Source: Tritrichomonas foetus (lineage: Eukaryota; Parabasalia; Tritrichomonadida; Tritrichomonadidae). Taken from it: DNA of 37,989 nucleotides. Each line of letters starts with the position of its first letter. Within the stretch, counting starts at the first letter, position 1. The stretch lies in assembly GCA_001839685.1 (NCBI GenBank), contig MLAK01000282.1, positions 1-37,989 of the forward strand. Direction: 5' to 3'. A model generated the notes under the pieces. The model saw only the letters and a program-made list of their open reading frames with translations. It did not search any database and was not told the DNA's origin. The position numbers were made by a program, and so were the translations under genes. Shown here in pieces: positions 10,806 through 21,985 of this stretch.

Positions 10806-13800
10806 TCAAATCTCAAAGGGGATAAAAATAATACTTCCATCCTGTAAAACATGAACTGCTATGTTTTCTTCGGGAATAAAACTCATTGATGATGGGCAGG
10901 ATTTAGCTAGATAAAAGGGTGTCTTTATATTTAAATAAAATGCCTCAAATGAATATAAGTTGTTCCTATCATCAGAAGCAATAATATAGTCAAACCCGTC
11001 GGGGCTTTGATATGGTAATAATCTATCAATTGGATGCTCAATTTCTACGTTTCTAATTAAATCACCATTAATCGAATATAGAGTCAAATGATGACTCAAT
11101 TTTCCTTCATCTATTTTTGTCATATAAACTACTACAAATCCCCAATTCTTTGTAATTAACACCTTCACAGGCTGATATCCATCTAAATCAACAACACGAA
11201 CAATTGATCGATCATTAATAGAGCAGAACAAAAGAGACCCATCACTTGTTCCACACACGATTTGTTTGAATCCAAAGCAAATAGATAGGCATGTGATTGA
11301 TTTAGTGAAAGTCTGAATTGAATACTTAAATTCATTCTTGAAATAAACTGTTAAATTAGAGTCTTTATCTCCAATAGCAATCCACTTGGATCCATCTGAT
11401 GCTAAATGTGTGATCTCACTTCGATGATGAATTAAGAAGTTGGCCATTCCATTATTAGTATGAGCAATATAAACATCATATCCATTTGCTGAAACAAGTC
11501 CAAATTGATGTTTGGAAAATTTGCAATAAACATCTTTTCTTACAGTCTGACAAGGCTTAGAAATTTGCGACGAGTTTACAAATTCTGAAGGTAATTTTAG
11601 GCTATTCTGGCGTAATGAATTAATATCATTACTAGTCTTTCTTGTCTTTAATGATCTTTTTTCAGGTTTTGTAACTAGTGAAGATAAAGGAATACTCACT
11701 TCGATTAATTGTCCACTTAAATCAACAGCAGCAAAGGAAATGATCCTTTTAGTTGGAAGTAATGATTGATCAATTGATGAAACAATTAATCTTGATGTTG
11801 GCATTTCAAAGGAGTATTCCTTGGAAATAAAGCAACGTGGTTTATTGCATTTGTGACGTTGTGGATGAGGCTTGTCAAAGAGTTGAGGAGGAACTTGGCC
11901 AACATGACATTGAATTGCTTCTATTTGTGCTCTAGTAAATGGATCTGAAAGATTTTCTGGGGTCCAAACATCATCATACATTTCTTTCATAAAAACGTTA
12001 TTAGCTTGCTTAGCCTTTTCTCCTCTTTGTTTATCTCCCCATATTAAATCGATCCAATTTTGTAGGTGTTCTGAAACATATTCACTTTCTAAAGCTTTTC
12101 TCATTATATATACAAACTCAAATGCACTAGATGCCCATGGAGGAAGTTCAACATCATCAACTTTCTGACCTTTGACAACACCAAGATCAAAATGATTTGT
12201 ATTTAACAAAAACTCTGGTGACGAATAAAACTCTGGGATCAACTCTCTAAAATCATTTTGATGATGCGTTGAGATGTAATAAGACCCTCTTATTGAAAAA
12301 AATAACCTTGCTGCATGATCAAATCGCCCACTTTGAATATCAATGTGCAATGATGTAAATGGTTCTTGGCGAATAAGCCATAAATATACACTTAAAGGGC
12401 AAACAAAGCCACTACTATACAAGTATGAGTCGATATCCATTTTATCAAATAGTTGCCATTTTTCGATTAATTGTTGAAGTCTTTCATCATTTAGCGCGCC
12501 TGTAGGTTTTGATAAATCTCGATAGATATTTTTATCCATTAGATCAATGGACTTGCTTTCATAATCGCTAATTATCCATGGAAGAACTGGGTATTGTGAA
12601 CAATCATTAAATGATCGTCCACTCATCATATTCAATTTCATCAAGTATTCATAATTTGTGATTTTTCGATGAACCCAATCATCAGTAATTTTTGTATTTT
12701 GGAAATATGATTTAAATTCCAAATTTTGAACATGAACTGTTCGTGGAAGATTTGTTGCTTTGAAGCTTTTCAAAACTTGAATTGCTTTCACATTTGGAAA
12801 GTTGATGAAATATGATTTACCATTTTGAGTGAAGACTTCAATAGCAGTTGGATGATGGAAACGAGTCCTTAAAAATACATTAGTGATGTCGCTCAAATTA
12901 ATAATAATTGTTTTCTTTTCAGATTTTGTTAAAACAATAGAGTTTGTCAGCAAAGCGAAGGTTCCAGATGTCACACGTTTAACATTAATAAATTCGCTTG
13001 GCAATTCAATGATGCATTGAGATACTTTATACTGGTTATTTTCTTGCTGGTTATCGAAGCCAATTACACGTTCTTTGTCTTCTATAATATCTAAAAGCGA
13101 ATTAGGTGAATTTTCACGATATTGTTCTGCAAGATTAACTTTATATTGATTGATGATTTTCTGAACATCATGAATATTTCCAGTATCTCTTATCAATGAT
13201 GCCCTCATATGGTCATCAAAATTATAATTTCGTCGAACTTTCGAAGGGCAATAATTTGAGCAAAGCGTAAAATCTCTTTTGAAATGAGCCTCTTGAGTAC
13301 TGGAAAGAGATCGATGCCAAGGTGCTCTATCCATTGTCATATGATGCCAATGTTGATGCCACATTTTAGAGGCAGTGTCCATAATATGACCACATTCATC
13401 AGTATATTCCGCAATTATTGAAGTTGATAATCCTATAATTGATTCATTTATCATAGCGAAAACATCAAGAGCAGTATTTGCATTTTCTGATTCAAATTTA
13501 AGGAAGTGTTTTAAGAAGCGTAAAGGTCCAGTAGAAAAACTTCGATCACTTTCATTTTCAATTTTGAATAGATAATTTTTAACTTGATTCTCGTTAGAAT
13601 CAACTGGATTAATTCCACACATTGCGCAATGATGATTAAAGAAGTTGAAAGCTCCACTTAAATTTGTACAATGCCTATTTAGTAAGGGGATTGCTTTCAA
13701 TACTTCTTCAGTAGAATAGTGAATCATAAATGAACATAGTAATACTATTGTATCTGCAACACGTGTATCTGGATTTTTAAGGAAAACAGAAATAGCCTGC

Positions 13801-16800
13801 TTTGCGATTTCGAAATCTGACCAATTCATATTATCATTAAACTTTAATCCAAATGTATATGAAATTTCTTCTGATGCAACTGATCGAATTTTGGAATCAA
13901 GTTCACATGGGGTCATATTAATAATTTTTATTTCTGGTTGAACTTTCTTCTTATTCGTAAATGTAGCATGACCGATTGTCAACATTGACATTCGTTTAGA
14001 TCTATATGAACGAGTCTTGTTTTCAAAACTATCTCTTGGAGAAGTTTGATCATTTATTTCGTCTCGGTCTTGATGAATTTGATTAAATAATGATACTGCT
14101 TGTTCAGTTATCTTTTCAGAATATCCTTCATTGTCTAAAATCATCTTAGGATGCAAAGAGAATCTTGCTTTAAATCTCCTTGCTGTCGGTTTGGCTAGTC
14201 TAATGGGACTAGGAAAGTCAAAAACTGCTTTTTGTTGAGATTTAATGGGAGCTGGTTTGAATGGACTATTTTCATATAATTTCTCGATCAAATTGTTATT
14301 TTGTGTTTCACTATGGAAGAAAATGAAGTGCCTAACCAGTTCAAAATAATGAACTATATCATTAATATCAGCTCGGAAATCATCACGAAGTAAAAGTTTT
14401 CCATATTCTACAACAATTACTTGTTTGATTTTCGAAATATCCTCTTTCATTGCTCTCCCAATTACTTCACAAGTAGCAAATAACTGATAAAAGTTTGTTG
14501 AAGATTTTACTAGATATCTGGCAATAAACCTTTGCAACTTTTCATCTGCTTTAAATAATGCAACAATGCACCATGTAGCCCAATATTCGCTGATTGAATA
14601 TTCTTTAGATGGTTTAAGGGTATTGAGCATCTCCCTCATACCACTATTTCCAATGTTCATAGCCATCCATGAACAAATTGGAAATATCTCTGGTGCTCCA
14701 TTTTTAGTAATGGTCAATAATTTTGTTAGAAGTGATTTTGAAACAAATGAAGGAGTTAGTTGGTGAAGAATAATGTCAATATGTGATGCTAATGAAAAAT
14801 TAGAAATGATTCCATTTCGGTGTGATAATATTATGGACTCCAAAGTTAAGCATATCAAACCATCATTTTGGCTATTAAACAAATATTGAAGTATTGGTAT
14901 AATATTCAGATTATCTTTAACGTTAGCTAATGATGTATGATATTCAGCTATATAGCACTTTAATAATACCAAAAGATCTTTTGTTTGATGATAATCTGAG
15001 CAAGTCAAGATATTACTCATGAAGCACCTAAAGTCACTTTCATACAAATTAAAAGGGGCTAATTGAAATGCAATATGCAATAACGGTTTTCGACATTCTT
15101 TAACATTAATTTTCTGACGGTCTTTATTTAGAGTAATGGTGTTATCTTCAACGCAACTATACCAGTAATGCTTTCGGAGAATTGAAAACAGCCATGATAG
15201 AGACCTTTTTTTCATGAAAAGTTCCAAATTATCTGGAACAAGAATAGCATCCCAATGATTTAAAATTTGAATTTGTTCTTCTGGATAAGAATTAATCCAA
15301 AGCTCGATGTTTATTAGAATATAATCGAAGAGTTGTTCTCGACACGATGTATCAGATAAAAGATTAAACAAATTGTAAAATCTTTTATATAAATAAAATG
15401 TAATAAATTTTGGATCAGCATTCAAGAGGAGATGAAGTAAAATCTTAAATCCACCGGATTGCCCAAATTGTTCTTGTCCATCAGCCGAGAGTATGAGAGC
15501 ATTTTCAATTAAATCAAACGTCATATCTTGAATGTTTTCTACATTATCACCATTTTCTGTTGTCATACCCCATTGGGCAAAAAGAGGTATAAGCATGCAT
15601 ATATTACACTTTTTAACTAAAATAGTACTAAATGAACTAGGTAAAGTTGATGGTATAGATATTTTTGAAGTTTTAATTTCTTCATTGTTGTATTTTCTTA
15701 CAATATTATGCATACAAATATGTCCATCTTTTTCATCAGACATAAAAAGACAAATTGGATTATACATATATATGTTCTTGTTGTTCCTCCCACTTTTATA
15801 TATTTTAGATATTTGTTCCTTGTTCAGTGGATGAAAAACACCAATGGATCCAAGTAATGATGGATTATCAGAAGCATTGCATGAAAAACCGCCAATTTGG
15901 CTTTGTAATACTCCTGAAGTAAATTGAATCTTATTTATTATTATTTCATGAAAATGTTCTGCATTAACACTGAAAGAAATATGAGATGATTCTGAATCAT
16001 GTTCAACTACAAAAGTAGCTAAATTCCAAGAATTTTCTTGAAAAGAAACTGATGATTTCCCACTCCATTGTTTTTTCTGTCCATTATTTAGCAACAAATC
16101 AATAACTGATACAATAGTGGAGTCTTGTAAAAATAAAGTGATTCTTTGTCCCTTAGAATCATAAAGAGAAAAGATTTGAGCTTTATATTGTGGATCATTT
16201 AAAATATGAAATATCCAAAAGGCAATAGAGAATCCCTTTTCAATTGATTCACCTTTAATCCCCTCAATTTCAAATGTGCATGGCTCTCTTAATGGTAAAC
16301 AAGAAATTGGTCTTTTCTGAGAATTAATAAACATTTTATTCAATGATTTTAATGTTAAACAATGATATTTTGGTAAATACCTTCCTTTCACTGGAGAAAA
16401 CAAGGAAATAAATCGTTGAACTGTAGAAACAGAACTAATAGTTGTAGATATCAGCATTAATAAAGATAATGATGAAGCAATTAAATTTAGAGGAATTGTG
16501 GGATCATTCCTCCACTTATATAAAATATCAATCAAAAAAAGATCAACTTCTCCATTGTGTGCTTCAATACAATTTTTTGTTGAAAATTGACAAAGCCTTG
16601 CTACGAATGTGAATAAATCTGGAAGTATTTGAGATTTAATATAAATTGCTAAAAGAAGTTTTAATGCTTTAGGCTGATGAATGTGAAATGATGGATGAAT
16701 AGAATCCAATTTTTGTCCTGCAATTAAATGAACCAATCCAATGAATAAGGATTGTGGAGGTTCATCACCAAATGCTGTTATTAATGAAGATTGAAGAGCC

Positions 16801-18797
16801 GCAACCTCAACAGCAACTACTTTATGAAATTCTGCGGTCAGAGCAAAAAATGTAATTAATTCCATTAAGAAATTACGTGATTCATTATCTGTTTGTAGCT
16901 TTAGAATTCCTTTACAAAATGAACTAGTCAATGGTTCAAAATAGAATGACATCAATCTACAATTAGTCATTACATTATTTAATGTTTTCAATAGTTCAAA
17001 ACATACACTGACAATATTTGGATTATCAAGAGAATCGCATGATATTTCTAATAATCGATTTATTTTTTTCACACATTCCTTGTCATTTAAACTTTCTGAC
17101 ACATTCAAGTAGGTTGAAAGGAATGGTAAAACAAATTGTCGTGGATAATATTCAAATACCAATGATAAAAATGTTTCAATAAAAAATGGATCCTGGAAAA
17201 ATAGAATGAGTTTTTCAATATCTTCAAAAGATTTCTTAAAGAAGTAAAAAATGCTTGTTCTGGCAATGTTTATTGCATCCAATTCATTTTCATTAACATC
17301 TTTAAAGTTTTGATAAAAAGTCATCGAATACATAAATAATTGTGATAAAGTAATAACATCTGATTTGCTAATTTTCATATTTTTATCTATAAATCGATAT
17401 ATAAATTCGGCAAATAAAAGTGGATAACACATTATTTCATAAAATAACGAATTTAGAGATGAAACACCACTTTGAATAAATATTTGTAATACTTCTGATC
17501 GAAGTGTATTTATTGCATCCCAATTTTCATTGTGAGCAAATGCTGTAATGGATGGATTCAAAATTATTGGATTCAGAAGAAATTTGGTTGGAATAAATTG
17601 ATGATCAATTTCATTTAACTTGACTGCAATAAAAAGGAAAGCAGCTGTTTCATCAATAGAATATGAAGATAATGAAGAATTTAAGAAATTATGAATTGCA
17701 TTAAATAAATTGGGAATAAGTTTCGGCTCTTGATTTGCAATACTTAATATGTATGAAATCATTGTTAAAACTTCTGGTCTAATCATGTCTTCAAGAGCTT
17801 TAGTTGGAGGAAGCATGATAGAATAAGAAAAATCTATTGGCTTTTCAAATGTTTTCCAATCAACAAGAGTAAATGGGGTAGAAAATGAAGTATTTTCTGG
17901 TAATTTAATTACTTTTGCTTTATATTGATTAGAACTGTGAATACCATTACAATTTAATGGATCCTTTTTTTGGATTTCTGAAACAACTGAATTTGGTAGG
18001 AGAGGAATGCATGTCATAATTGAATCAACGCCAACAATTGGTATAAGATGATCAAACAACAATAGACTATCTAAAGAATTTACTAAAGGTGTGATGGTTT
18101 TCAAAAATGATACTGCAATCTCTTTAGGAAATGATTTTGGAGATTGTTGGATCATACTATCAACAAAAGTAACCATATTATTTAAAATATGTGTCTCTTT
18201 AAAGGATTTAGCTGCATGACATAACAATATATAAACCTTTTCAGGAATTATTTTGCTGTCGGTAAAGAATTGCTGTAATATTTGAAAGGAGAGTTTTTCA
18301 TCAATTTTCCCAACTTGGAAATACAATTTAAATAAATCAACGAAGCATGAAATGAATATAGTATACAACTTTTTATTTTGGCGAACATAATTCCATTTCA
18401 TTGAATTCAAAAGTGATATCAAAAGCTCTTCACAATGATTTTGAGAATACTGGTGCTTTTCTTTAGAAATATTGATTTGTAAATATGAATAAAAAAGAAC
18501 TAAGCAAAATTCTTTTTGTGAATTACTATCGTTCAAAACTGATATTGAAAAGTTTTTTTCTTTGACTGAAAAATCAAATTTATGTGTCATTAATACTTTT
18601 GTAAATGAATTGTTTCCTTTTAAGTCACTTAAAATCGAATGAATTTCTTCTTTTTGGAAGTGCGGAAATGATATTTCAGAAAATGCCGATTTTCGAGAAT
18701 TTGCGATATTAGACGACTTGTTTTCACTGTTACTTTTCGGTAAACGAATCAGGAGAATGCTTGCGCAGAGATCATTGGGAGAGAGGAGCGTTTGCAT
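10806..18797 (-). CDS. Large BEACH domain / WD40 protein (LRBA/neurobeachin type)
   Basis: 2663-residue protein of the BEACH family, scaffolds acting in vesicle traffic, membrane fusion and lysosome/autophagy functions. The N-terminal 800 residues look like helical armadillo-type repeats. A concanavalin-A-like domain lies near 836-1010, more helical repeats follow, then a PH-like module (about 1929-2019), the BEACH domain (about 2035-2310, with NYEYLMKLNMMSGRS, SDY and the closing QCHVGQVPPQLF...PHPQR) and C-terminal WD40 repeats (about 2440-2663, e.g. IAIGDKDSNLTVY). Domain order matches LRBA/neurobeachin. Which class it belongs to is not clear. The ATG at 18797 is the first in frame; a TCACT initiator-like site lies 34 bases upstream. 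It is intron-free in one frame for 8 kb. Confidence 0.94.
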   Translation of the reverse strand: MQTLLSPNDLCASILLIRLPKSNSENKSSNIANSRKSAFSEISFPHFQKEEIHSILSDLKGNNSFTKVLMTHKFDFSVKEKNFSISVLNDSNSQKEFCLVLFYSYLQINISKEKHQYSQNHCEELLISLLNSMKWNYVRQNKKLYTIFISCFVDLFKLYFQVGKIDEKLSFQILQQFFTDSKIIPEKVYILLCHAAKSFKETHILNNMVTFVDSMIQQSPKSFPKEIAVSFLKTITPLVNSLDSLLLFDHLIPIVGVDSIMTCIPLLPNSVVSEIQKKDPLNCNGIHSSNQYKAKVIKLPENTSFSTPFTLVDWKTFEKPIDFSYSIMLPPTKALEDMIRPEVLTMISYILSIANQEPKLIPNLFNAIHNFLNSSLSSYSIDETAAFLFIAVKLNEIDHQFIPTKFLLNPIILNPSITAFAHNENWDAINTLRSEVLQIFIQSGVSSLNSLFYEIMCYPLLFAEFIYRFIDKNMKISKSDVITLSQLFMYSMTFYQNFKDVNENELDAINIARTSIFYFFKKSFEDIEKLILFFQDPFFIETFLSLVFEYYPRQFVLPFLSTYLNVSESLNDKECVKKINRLLEISCDSLDNPNIVSVCFELLKTLNNVMTNCRLMSFYFEPLTSSFCKGILKLQTDNESRNFLMELITFFALTAEFHKVVAVEVAALQSSLITAFGDEPPQSLFIGLVHLIAGQKLDSIHPSFHIHQPKALKLLLAIYIKSQILPDLFTFVARLCQFSTKNCIEAHNGEVDLFLIDILYKWRNDPTIPLNLIASSLSLLMLISTTISSVSTVQRFISLFSPVKGRYLPKYHCLTLKSLNKMFINSQKRPISCLPLREPCTFEIEGIKGESIEKGFSIAFWIFHILNDPQYKAQIFSLYDSKGQRITLFLQDSTIVSVIDLLLNNGQKKQWSGKSSVSFQENSWNLATFVVEHDSESSHISFSVNAEHFHEIIINKIQFTSGVLQSQIGGFSCNASDNPSLLGSIGVFHPLNKEQISKIYKSGRNNKNIYMYNPICLFMSDEKDGHICMHNIVRKYNNEEIKTSKISIPSTLPSSFSTILVKKCNICMLIPLFAQWGMTTENGDNVENIQDMTFDLIENALILSADGQEQFGQSGGFKILLHLLLNADPKFITFYLYKRFYNLFNLLSDTSCREQLFDYILINIELWINSYPEEQIQILNHWDAILVPDNLELFMKKRSLSWLFSILRKHYWYSCVEDNTITLNKDRQKINVKECRKPLLHIAFQLAPFNLYESDFRCFMSNILTCSDYHQTKDLLVLLKCYIAEYHTSLANVKDNLNIIPILQYLFNSQNDGLICLTLESIILSHRNGIISNFSLASHIDIILHQLTPSFVSKSLLTKLLTITKNGAPEIFPICSWMAMNIGNSGMREMLNTLKPSKEYSISEYWATWCIVALFKADEKLQRFIARYLVKSSTNFYQLFATCEVIGRAMKEDISKIKQVIVVEYGKLLLRDDFRADINDIVHYFELVRHFIFFHSETQNNNLIEKLYENSPFKPAPIKSQQKAVFDFPSPIRLAKPTARRFKARFSLHPKMILDNEGYSEKITEQAVSLFNQIHQDRDEINDQTSPRDSFENKTRSYRSKRMSMLTIGHATFTNKKKVQPEIKIINMTPCELDSKIRSVASEEISYTFGLKFNDNMNWSDFEIAKQAISVFLKNPDTRVADTIVLLCSFMIHYSTEEVLKAIPLLNRHCTNLSGAFNFFNHHCAMCGINPVDSNENQVKNYLFKIENESDRSFSTGPLRFLKHFLKFESENANTALDVFAMINESIIGLSTSIIAEYTDECGHIMDTASKMWHQHWHHMTMDRAPWHRSLSSTQEAHFKRDFTLCSNYCPSKVRRNYNFDDHMRASLIRDTGNIHDVQKIINQYKVNLAEQYRENSPNSLLDIIEDKERVIGFDNQQENNQYKVSQCIIELPSEFINVKRVTSGTFALLTNSIVLTKSEKKTIIINLSDITNVFLRTRFHHPTAIEVFTQNGKSYFINFPNVKAIQVLKSFKATNLPRTVHVQNLEFKSYFQNTKITDDWVHRKITNYEYLMKLNMMSGRSFNDCSQYPVLPWIISDYESKSIDLMDKNIYRDLSKPTGALNDERLQQLIEKWQLFDKMDIDSYLYSSGFVCPLSVYLWLIRQEPFTSLHIDIQSGRFDHAARLFFSIRGSYYISTHHQNDFRELIPEFYSSPEFLLNTNHFDLGVVKGQKVDDVELPPWASSAFEFVYIMRKALESEYVSEHLQNWIDLIWGDKQRGEKAKQANNVFMKEMYDDVWTPENLSDPFTRAQIEAIQCHVGQVPPQLFDKPHPQRHKCNKPRCFISKEYSFEMPTSRLIVSSIDQSLLPTKRIISFAAVDLSGQLIEVSIPLSSLVTKPEKRSLKTRKTSNDINSLRQNSLKLPSEFVNSSQISKPCQTVRKDVYCKFSKHQFGLVSANGYDVYIAHTNNGMANFLIHHRSEITHLASDGSKWIAIGDKDSNLTVYFKNEFKYSIQTFTKSITCLSICFGFKQIVCGTSDGSLLFCSINDRSIVRVVDLDGYQPVKVLITKNWGFVVVYMTKIDEGKLSHHLTLYSINGDLIRNVEIEHPIDRLLPYQSPDGFDYIIASDDRNNLYSFEAFYLNIKTPFYLAKSCPSSMSFIPEENIAVHVLQDGSIIFIPFEI

Positions 18798-19496
18798 TTT
18801 AATTTTAAACGTACTCGATTTTTCTCAAAGTGATTTTCTGACAATATCACCAAATTTAGGTGAAAAAAATCATAATGTGATCACATACTATATTTTATAA
18901 ATGAATGAGGAAAAAATGTCAATATTTGATTATATCCAATTCAATAATTATATTTTTCCTTTCAGAAATTCATCTCTATTTGACTTATCAAAAGCAGATT
19001 CTGATTAAATATCATTGAATACTTTCATATTCATTTTTTGCCTAAAACATTTTTTTTTTTAGTTATGATTTTCTCTTACGAGTTCCTTCGAAAGAATTTT
19101 ATATATTTTGATTCAGAACTATGAAGATTCAGAAAAGACTTGAACGTGATTCATTTTGAGAATTGCAAGATAACACTTTGCTTTTGTATTCATTCTGAGT
19201 ATTTCCCATTTTGTGAGATTGGTTATTTTGAAACATCTTTGAAAATAAGTGGAGGTCTATTAAAAATTAACAGCAATTCGAAATAGTCTGAATTTTACAT
19301 TTTATATCTCTGAAAATCGAACTTATTTTCAGATAAACACTTTTATATTATCATCAAAAAATTAAATAATATATTTGATTCATGATATTATAGTCTCGAG
19401 TATGCTAAATATTCTTTTTCTGTCTTCAGTGAGTAAGAAATTTAGACAATTTACTGAAATTTTCATGTTATCAAAATATCAATAAAACATTAGTTC
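18798..19496. other. Divergent intergenic region between BEACH gene and kinase
   Basis: About 700 bases of AT-rich sequence shared by two diverging genes; it should hold both promoters. The only motif I can name is TCACT on the minus strand at 18833-18829. No small gene or RNA is supported. Confidence 0.5.
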
Positions 19497-20549
19497 ATGT
19501 TGGAAGCACTACCTATAACGATACATGGTTACCAATTCTTGGAAGAAATAGGCAAAGGAGGATTTTCAAATGTTTACCTCGTTTACTCCTCTACGTATAA
19601 TCAGCAATTTGTTGCTAAGGTACAAAAAACTGAATATGAAAGGAATTCAAAACAAATAAGAGCATTTACAGCAGAGGTTGATGCATTAGCTTCTCTTAAC
19701 CATCCTAACATCATTAAACTATATGATCACTTTTTTGAGAATCAGTATTATATCATGATTCTGGAATACTGTCCATTTGGAACGTTGAATGATTTAATGA
19801 AAGAAGAGAAAAACAAAAGCGGAATGAATAGTGAGAACTTTAAGTGGTTTTCTCGCCAAATCATTGAAGCACTTAATGAAGTTCATAAATCAAATATGTC
19901 TCATCATGATATTAAGCCACATAATATATTAATCGATGGATATGGACGTCCAAAGTTAGCAGATTTTGGATTATGTCTTCAAAACTGTAAAAATGATGTT
20001 CTAACTTCATCATTTTCGGGATCACTTTCTTTCATGGCACCAGAAATATTACAGCATCAACCATTTGATCCACAAAAGGCAGATATGTGGTCACTAGGTG
20101 TTATGTTTATGTATATGTTAACTGGAGAGTTGCCATTTAAAATTATTACTTCACAAGAGCAACTGAAAAGAAATATTATGAATTGTTCTTATGATATTCA
20201 CAAAATTCTTCCACGTAAAATCAACTCTATCATCAGAAGGTTAATGATGCCTGATCCAAATCGACGATTTACCTGTGAAGAACTTCTAAATTTGCCTTTC
20301 TATGAGAAAATAACACAAAATGATCAATCAAGAAGTTTTAACTCAAGTATTTCGTCACTTAAAATGTCAACAAGTTGTGTAGCAACAGGTTTGTTTCGGT
20401 CATGCTCTAATTTCAATGCATTAAAACCAAATGAGAATTTTGATCAAGTATCTAAAATAAAAACCCTAAGCAATTATTCCCTAAACAAATTAACTCGGCA
20501 AAAGACCATGGCCCCGCGATTTCATCGAAAGCTCAACACTTTCCAATAA
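19497..20549 (+). CDS. Ser/Thr protein kinase, CAMK/AMPK-like
   Basis: 350-residue kinase. The domain spans about 7-265: glycine loop GKGGFSNV, ATP-binding K41 (VAKV), catalytic loop HHDIKPHN with D138 (HHD in place of HRD), DFG with D156, activation segment ending in MAPEIL, and the subdomain IX motif DMWSLGVM. All residues needed for catalysis are present. The overall look is CAMK/SNF1-like, a group greatly expanded in trichomonads; no assignment to a named kinase is possible. The tail (about 270-350) is Ser/Lys/Asn-rich and basic. The stop codon forms TAAA and is followed by a short tandem repeat at 20638-20714. Confidence 0.92.
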   Translation: MLEALPITIHGYQFLEEIGKGGFSNVYLVYSSTYNQQFVAKVQKTEYERNSKQIRAFTAEVDALASLNHPNIIKLYDHFFENQYYIMILEYCPFGTLNDLMKEEKNKSGMNSENFKWFSRQIIEALNEVHKSNMSHHDIKPHNILIDGYGRPKLADFGLCLQNCKNDVLTSSFSGSLSFMAPEILQHQPFDPQKADMWSLGVMFMYMLTGELPFKIITSQEQLKRNIMNCSYDIHKILPRKINSIIRRLMMPDPNRRFTCEELLNLPFYEKITQNDQSRSFNSSISSLKMSTSCVATGLFRSCSNFNALKPNENFDQVSKIKTLSNYSLNKLTRQKTMAPRFHRKLNTFQ

Positions 20550-20637
20550 ATACCTATCGATTAAACATGTTTTCTAGAAATGAATTTTGTTTTTTTCTTA
20601 CCTGATTGAATGAAATTAACCTTTACATTTTTATGTA

Positions 20638-20714
20638 CTGATTAAACAGAAATATGATTAAACTAAAACATGATTAAACTAAAACATGATTAAACTAAAA
20701 TATGATTAAACTAT
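20638..20714. repeat. 16-bp tandem repeat, about 4.8 copies
   Basis: Unit ATGATTAAACTAAAAC: a diverged copy at 20638-20653, then near-perfect copies at 20654, 20670 and 20686 and a partial copy from 20702. It lies between the stop codons of the convergent kinase and Rab genes, so in their 3' flanks. No function is evident. Confidence 0.85.
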
Positions 20715-20796
20715 ATTTTTATTAATTTACGCTTTCCCGACATAAAAACAGTATTAAGTTTATCTTTTTCTATTTCTATTGTCTTAATTTAAAATT

Positions 20797-21487
20797 TTAA
20801 CAGCACTTTTTATTCTCATCGACTTTTTTCTCATCAATTTTAACTGGAGGTTGTGCATTCATTGAAATAAAAACGTCAGTGATTTCACCTCTTTTAACTT
20901 TCTCCGAGATATCCTTTGCAAGTCGGATGAATGCTTCTTCAATTTTATCACCATTAAATGCAGATGTTTCAATGAAATCGATGTTATATCTATCAGCAAA
21001 TTTTATAGCTTCTTCTTCAGTCACTTGTCTTGAATGCTCAAATTGTTCATTTTCTTCAGAATTTCCAAGTGATGAATGATTTTGAGAATTTGCGAGATCA
21101 GATTTATTTCCAAACAGCACTATTTGGAACACTTAAAGATTGGAAATCATTTAGCCATCCATCAATTTGTGCAAATGAATCATGATCATCAATTGCATAC
21201 ACTAAAAGACACCCCACACTGTTTCTAAAATAAGATTTCGAAACAGAACGAAATTTTTCTTGTCCAGCAGTATCCCATATATTCAATTTTATCGTTTCAG
21301 CACCAAGATTAATTTCATGTAATTTAAACTCAACACCAACTGTACTTTGGCATTCAGATGTAAACTGTTGATCTATTAAACGCTGAACAATAGATGTCTT
21401 CCCAACACCTGTTGAACCAATGATCACAATTTTATAGGATTCAGTTTTGTTCATTTCTGCGTCAATTGAAAATAATTCTATCGTCAT
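20797..21487 (-). CDS. Rab-family small GTPase, reading frame interrupted once
   Basis: Rab-type GTPase, a switch for vesicle targeting. All G boxes are present: P-loop GSTGVGKTS, effector region with conserved Thr, WDTAGQEKF, GNKSDL and ETSA, plus a C-terminal CC pair for double prenylation. The first part (to WDTAGQEKF and VYAIDDHDSF) runs from 21487 and hits a stop at 21104; the second part (GNKSDL to KKCC) continues in another frame. The change falls at about 21118-21130, equal to one base extra or two missing. The linker before GNKSDL is also roughly three residues short of the Rab norm, so a small deletion of about 8 bases fits too. It is either a young pseudogene or a sequence error. 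A longer than usual acidic insert follows GNKSDL. The stop is in TAAA. Confidence 0.85.
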
Positions 21488-21985
21488 TGATGTATCGTAA
21501 ATAGAAAACGTTTATTTTTAAATAAAGTTTTGTCAATTTTTCTGAAAAAATTGTGAATGAATACTATATCATATTCAAAAATTGAATACGTCAAAGAGTA
21601 TCTGGTGAGATGTATACAAACTAACTAGCTCTAGATGTAGAAGACTATTGAGAGATCTAAATGAATAATTGTTGATATTATTGTCATCTAAAAATTATTT
21701 AATTGTAATCCTATTAATAATATATAAATATTATAATTTAAAAATCAAGATACAGAGAAAACCAAATCCAAAAAAAAATTGTGAGAAAAAAATAAACCCC
21801 ACAGAAATTTCTGAGAATTATTGAGATAAAAAGTGATTTTATAACATTAATATCTTGATTATTTCTTATCATAAATCGTGCTTTTTATTATCATATGACC
21901 CTCCATCGAAAATTATAATGTTTTCCAAAATACAAAAATGAAGTATAAAAAAAATATTAATAATTTTGCTATAAATAAAAAAAAT
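21488..21985. other. AT-rich intergenic region
   Basis: About 500 bases between the Rab start and the end of the small gene at 21986-22326, both on the minus strand. Stops occur in all frames and no RNA gene or repeat is recognised. It must contain the Rab promoter, but no clear initiator match is seen. Confidence 0.5.
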
